Source: Actinomycetota bacterium
GTDB taxonomy: Bacteria > Actinomycetota > Acidimicrobiia > Acidimicrobiales > SZUA-35
Direction: 5' to 3'
Assembly: GCA_027730885.1 (NCBI GenBank)
Contig: JAQCHM010000119.1
Location: 1-8,762 of the forward strand
DNA: 8,762 nucleotides
Shown one piece after another: positions 7,102 to 8,762 of the stretch. Numbering within the stretch: position 1 is the stretch's first letter; the number at the start of each line of letters is the position of its first letter. A program made the position numbers and the translations under genes. The notes beneath the pieces were generated by a model. That model saw only the letters and a program-made list of their open reading frames with translations, searched no databases and was not told the origin of the DNA.

Positions 7102-7721
7102 AGGTTCCCGCTCCCGAGGACTGCCTGCCCGGTCGGTCCTTTGCCGTGCCGGTGCCATCGGCCCACTACGTCAACGGGCGCCCGCTCACCCCGCCCTTCC
7201 CGGAGCACCTCGACACGCTGGTCGTGGCCATGGGCTGTTTCTGGGGGGCGGAGCGGTTCTACTGGCAGCTCGACGGCGTGTACACCACGGCGGTCGGGTA
7301 CACGGGCGGCACGACGCCGAACCCGACGTACGAGGAGACCTGTACCGGAAGGACCGGTCACACCGAGTCGGTGCTGGTTGTGTTCGATCCGGACCAGGTG
7401 AGCCTCGACACCCTGTTCAAGATCTTCTGGGAGAACCACGACCCGGTCCAGTACATGGGTCAAGGGAACGACATCGGTACCCAGTACCGCTCGGCCATCT
7501 TCCCCAACTCTGATGAGCAGTTCGCGGCCGCCGTCGCCAGCCGCGATGCCTATCAGGCTGCCCTCACTGCCGGCGGGTTCGGCGAGATCACCACCGAGAT
7601 CACTCCCTCGGGCACGTGGTACTACGCCGAGGAATACCACCAGCAGTACCTGGCCAAGGTGCCGAACGGCTACTGCAACCACGGGTTCTGCCAGGTCCGC
7701 TACGCCGGCGCCACCGCCTGA
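7071..7721 (+). CDS. msrA: Peptide methionine-(S)-S-oxide reductase MsrA
   Basis: MsrA reduces methionine-S-sulfoxide in proteins and free methionine, using thioredoxin, in the cytoplasm. The 216-residue protein aligns by eye with E. coli MsrA along its length, including the N-terminal arm with LPGR and the VNG segment. The active site reads AMGCFWGAER, with nucleophile Cys56. Glu99 in GHTESV, and Asp134 and Tyr139 in NDIGTQYRS, match the E. coli catalytic set at a constant +5 offset. AGYTGG is altered only to VGYTGG. Two resolving cysteines, Cys202 and Cys207, lie in NGYCNHGFC near the C-terminus, as in three-cysteine enzymes, but with a shorter gap between them than in E. coli. The start is taken as ATG 7071 after a TANNNT box; in-frame GTG 7062 (three residues longer) is the alternative. 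It converges with the downstream methyltransferase gene, and a hairpin lies between them. Confidence 0.97.
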   Translation: MFFRSNAAGLKVPAPEDCLPGRSFAVPVPSAHYVNGRPLTPPFPEHLDTLVVAMGCFWGAERFYWQLDGVYTTAVGYTGGTTPNPTYEETCTGRTGHTESVLVVFDPDQVSLDTLFKIFWENHDPVQYMGQGNDIGTQYRSAIFPNSDEQFAAAVASRDAYQAALTAGGFGEITTEITPSGTWYYAEEYHQQYLAKVPNGYCNHGFCQVRYAGATA

Positions 7722-7737
7722 CCCCACCCCCCACCGG

Positions 7738-7783
7738 ATCGGGAGTGCCCGGGTGTCATTTTCGGCCCTCTCACACTCCCGAT
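7738..7783. terminator. Inverted repeat between convergent genes, probable bidirectional terminator
   Basis: ATCGGGAGTG (7738-7747) is a perfect inverted match to CACTCCCGAT (7774-7783). This gives a 10-bp GC-rich stem with a 26-base loop that contains a CCCGGG site and a short T run. It lies 16 bases after the msrA stop and 22 bases from the stop of the opposing methyltransferase gene. Neither side has a real T tract, so it would be a U-poor actinobacterial-type terminator. It could instead be a dispersed intergenic repeat or a protein-binding palindrome. Confidence 0.5.
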
Positions 7784-7805
7784 GCGGGTTTGGGCCGGCC
7801 GATGG

Positions 7806-8582
7806 TCAGAAGCGGGCCCAGAACAGGATGCGTTTGAAGGTGAAGAGGTAGGGCTGTCGGTCGCCCAGTTCGGCGATCAGGCGGCGGGTGTACTCGGCTT
7901 CGAACTCGGCGAATCGCTCGTCGCCCAGCGCCACTCGGAAGCGGTTGAGTGACGTCCCTTTGATCCATTCGGTGACCGAGGCAGTCGAGTCGAGCAGGTG
8001 GGTGAAGACCCGGAGCGCTACGTGCTGTTCGCGGGCGCCGAGGTCTTGCAGGGTCTGGGCATAGAACTCGGGAACCTGCACCGTGTCCGGAGCGAGGCCG
8101 GGTGGGCCGTCGGGGAACCAGTCGGCCAGCTCGTGGCCGAGGCCGGCCGCCAACAGATAGGCGGGGTGATCGCCGTTGGTCGGGATCTGCACAGCCAACT
8201 GGCCCTCGGGCGGGAGTTGTCGGCGCCAGTCGGCCAGGACGGTGGCATGATCGCCGGCCCATTGGAGGGCGGCGTTCGACAGGATCAGATCGGGGGCCTC
8301 GCTAGGAGAGAACGAGCGAAGGTCGCCGGGTTCGAAGCGGACCCGGTCGGTCGCGAGCGCCGCGGCTTCGGCCAACATGGCCGGGCTCGAGTCGGTGCCG
8401 ATGACCACGCGGGCGTCGAGCCGGTCGGCGAGCTCGGCGGTGAGGGCTCCGGTGCCGCAACCCAGGTCGTAGATGACGCCGCCTTGCACCGGGTGGCAGA
8501 GGCTCACCAGCTCGTCGAAGGGTTGACGGCGCTCGGTGGCGAATCGGTTGTACTGGGCGGGCTGCCAGGCGTCAGCGGACAT
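7806..8582 (-). CDS. tam: Trans-aconitate 2-methyltransferase-like SAM-dependent methyltransferase
   Basis: The 258-residue protein resembles E. coli Tam (252 residues) throughout. Tam methyl-esterifies trans-aconitate, an inhibitory by-product of citrate-cycle cis-aconitate, using S-adenosylmethionine in the cytosol. The N-terminus has the W-x-P-x-x-Y-x-x-F-A-x-E-R pattern (6-18). The class I SAM-binding motif is DLGCGTG (39-45). GTDSSPAM (62-69), GDLRSF (86-91) and SNAALQW (102-108) match the Tam SAM pocket and the following strand. LAVQIP and a C-terminal VTEWIKGTSL segment complete the family pattern. ATG 8582 fits the family N-terminus; a weak -10-like box lies six bases upstream and no Shine-Dalgarno is clear. 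The gene is alone or follows a possible same-strand gene ending at 8620, 37 bases upstream. Substrate identity is inferred from resemblance; a related small-acid methyltransferase is the alternative. Confidence 0.88.
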   Translation of the reverse strand: MSADAWQPAQYNRFATERRQPFDELVSLCHPVQGGVIYDLGCGTGALTAELADRLDARVVIGTDSSPAMLAEAAALATDRVRFEPGDLRSFSPSEAPDLILSNAALQWAGDHATVLADWRRQLPPEGQLAVQIPTNGDHPAYLLAAGLGHELADWFPDGPPGLAPDTVQVPEFYAQTLQDLGAREQHVALRVFTHLLDSTASVTEWIKGTSLNRFRVALGDERFAEFEAEYTRRLIAELGDRQPYLFTFKRILFWARF

Positions 8583-8588
8583 CGGCTC

Positions 8589-8594
8589 AGCATG
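8589..8594 (-). promoter_or_regulatory. Possible -10 box for a leaderless methyltransferase transcript
   Basis: On the minus strand CATGCT lies six bases before the ATG at 8582. It differs from TANNNT only in its first base and keeps the spacing seen at other starts here. It is weak on its own. Confidence 0.3.
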
Positions 8595-8619
8595 GCACGC
8601 TCGCCCGAATGGCCTTGGT

Positions 8620-8762
8620 CTAGTGGCCGACGAGCGTGCGGCCGAACGCGGTGACCACTTCGTGGCCGTTCAGGCAGTGGACGACGGCGATGGGGCCCGT
8701 CTCGGTTTCTCCGACGTCCGCAACCACCTTGAGGTGAGCCCTCTGTAGTGGTCCAGTCGTTG
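8620..8762 (-). CDS. Possible 3' end of an unidentified gene (cut by window)
   Basis: On the minus strand this frame is open from the right edge to TAG at 8620-8622 and gives 46 residues ending AFGRTLVGH. Nearly all codons between 8623 and 8720 end in G or C, as in the confirmed genes here; the first part, near the window edge, is less biased. It lies on the same strand as the methyltransferase gene and 37 bases upstream of it. I recognise no family. A plus-strand frame over the same bases (8623-8748) has weaker third-position bias and is judged a shadow, but the choice is not firm. Confidence 0.4.
   Translation of the reverse strand, partial: TTGPLQRAHLKVVADVGETETGPIAVVHCLNGHEVVTAFGRTLVGH

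Noticed and set aside
6546..7727. A 393-codon minus-strand frame opposite the UPF0182 end and msrA
   Set aside because: It is antisense to two well-identified genes, with no motif and no start signal.
7998..8654. A 218-codon plus-strand frame opposite the methyltransferase gene
   Set aside because: The minus strand there encodes a full methyltransferase with all its SAM motifs; the plus frame is its shadow.

Overview
This is a GC-rich window with strong third-position G/C bias and densely packed genes. It carries an actinobacterial-type UPF0182 membrane protein, a DivIVA-like coiled-coil protein and apparent leaderless start sites. This suggests an actinomycete, possibly of the Acidimicrobiia (Ilumatobacter-like) group. 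That placement is inferred from protein style; nothing in the window (no rRNA or other marker) proves it.

Layout. Five plus-strand genes run head to tail: (1) the 3' part of a large coiled-coil protein, probably DivIVA-like, ending in a Cys/His motif that resembles the C-terminus of phage Mu F-like proteins (2-1849); (2) a MaoC-type hot-dog protein (1914-2753); (3) a Bcr/CflA-type major facilitator drug exporter (2784-4016); (4) a 984-residue UPF0182 membrane protein (4078-7032); (5) peptide methionine sulfoxide reductase MsrA (7071-7721). Two minus-strand genes follow: a trans-aconitate 2-methyltransferase-like enzyme (7806-8582) and, at the right edge, the possible 3' end of another gene (8620-8762). 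msrA and the methyltransferase converge on an 84-base gap holding a perfect 10-bp inverted repeat, a likely shared terminator. There is no gene-free stretch longer than about 90 bases.

How the genes work together. No pathway links them. They are best read as housekeeping and stress genes: envelope and cell-shape organisation, acyl-CoA chemistry, efflux, protein repair and metabolite repair. The unifying signal is regulatory. Three plus-strand genes have a TANNNT box 6-8 bases before the start codon, and two more genes have a degenerate box at the same distance. This is the arrangement expected for leaderless mRNAs, and it suggests that most genes here can be transcribed individually despite the operon-like packing.

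I found no CRISPR array, tRNA, rRNA, transposon or prophage. The most distinctive items are the Cys/His tail on the coiled-coil protein, the leaderless-promoter pattern, the non-canonical active-site motif of the hot-dog protein, and a small Cys-containing reading frame with a strong Shine-Dalgarno overlapping the msrA start. I did not find convincing evidence for a new multi-gene system.
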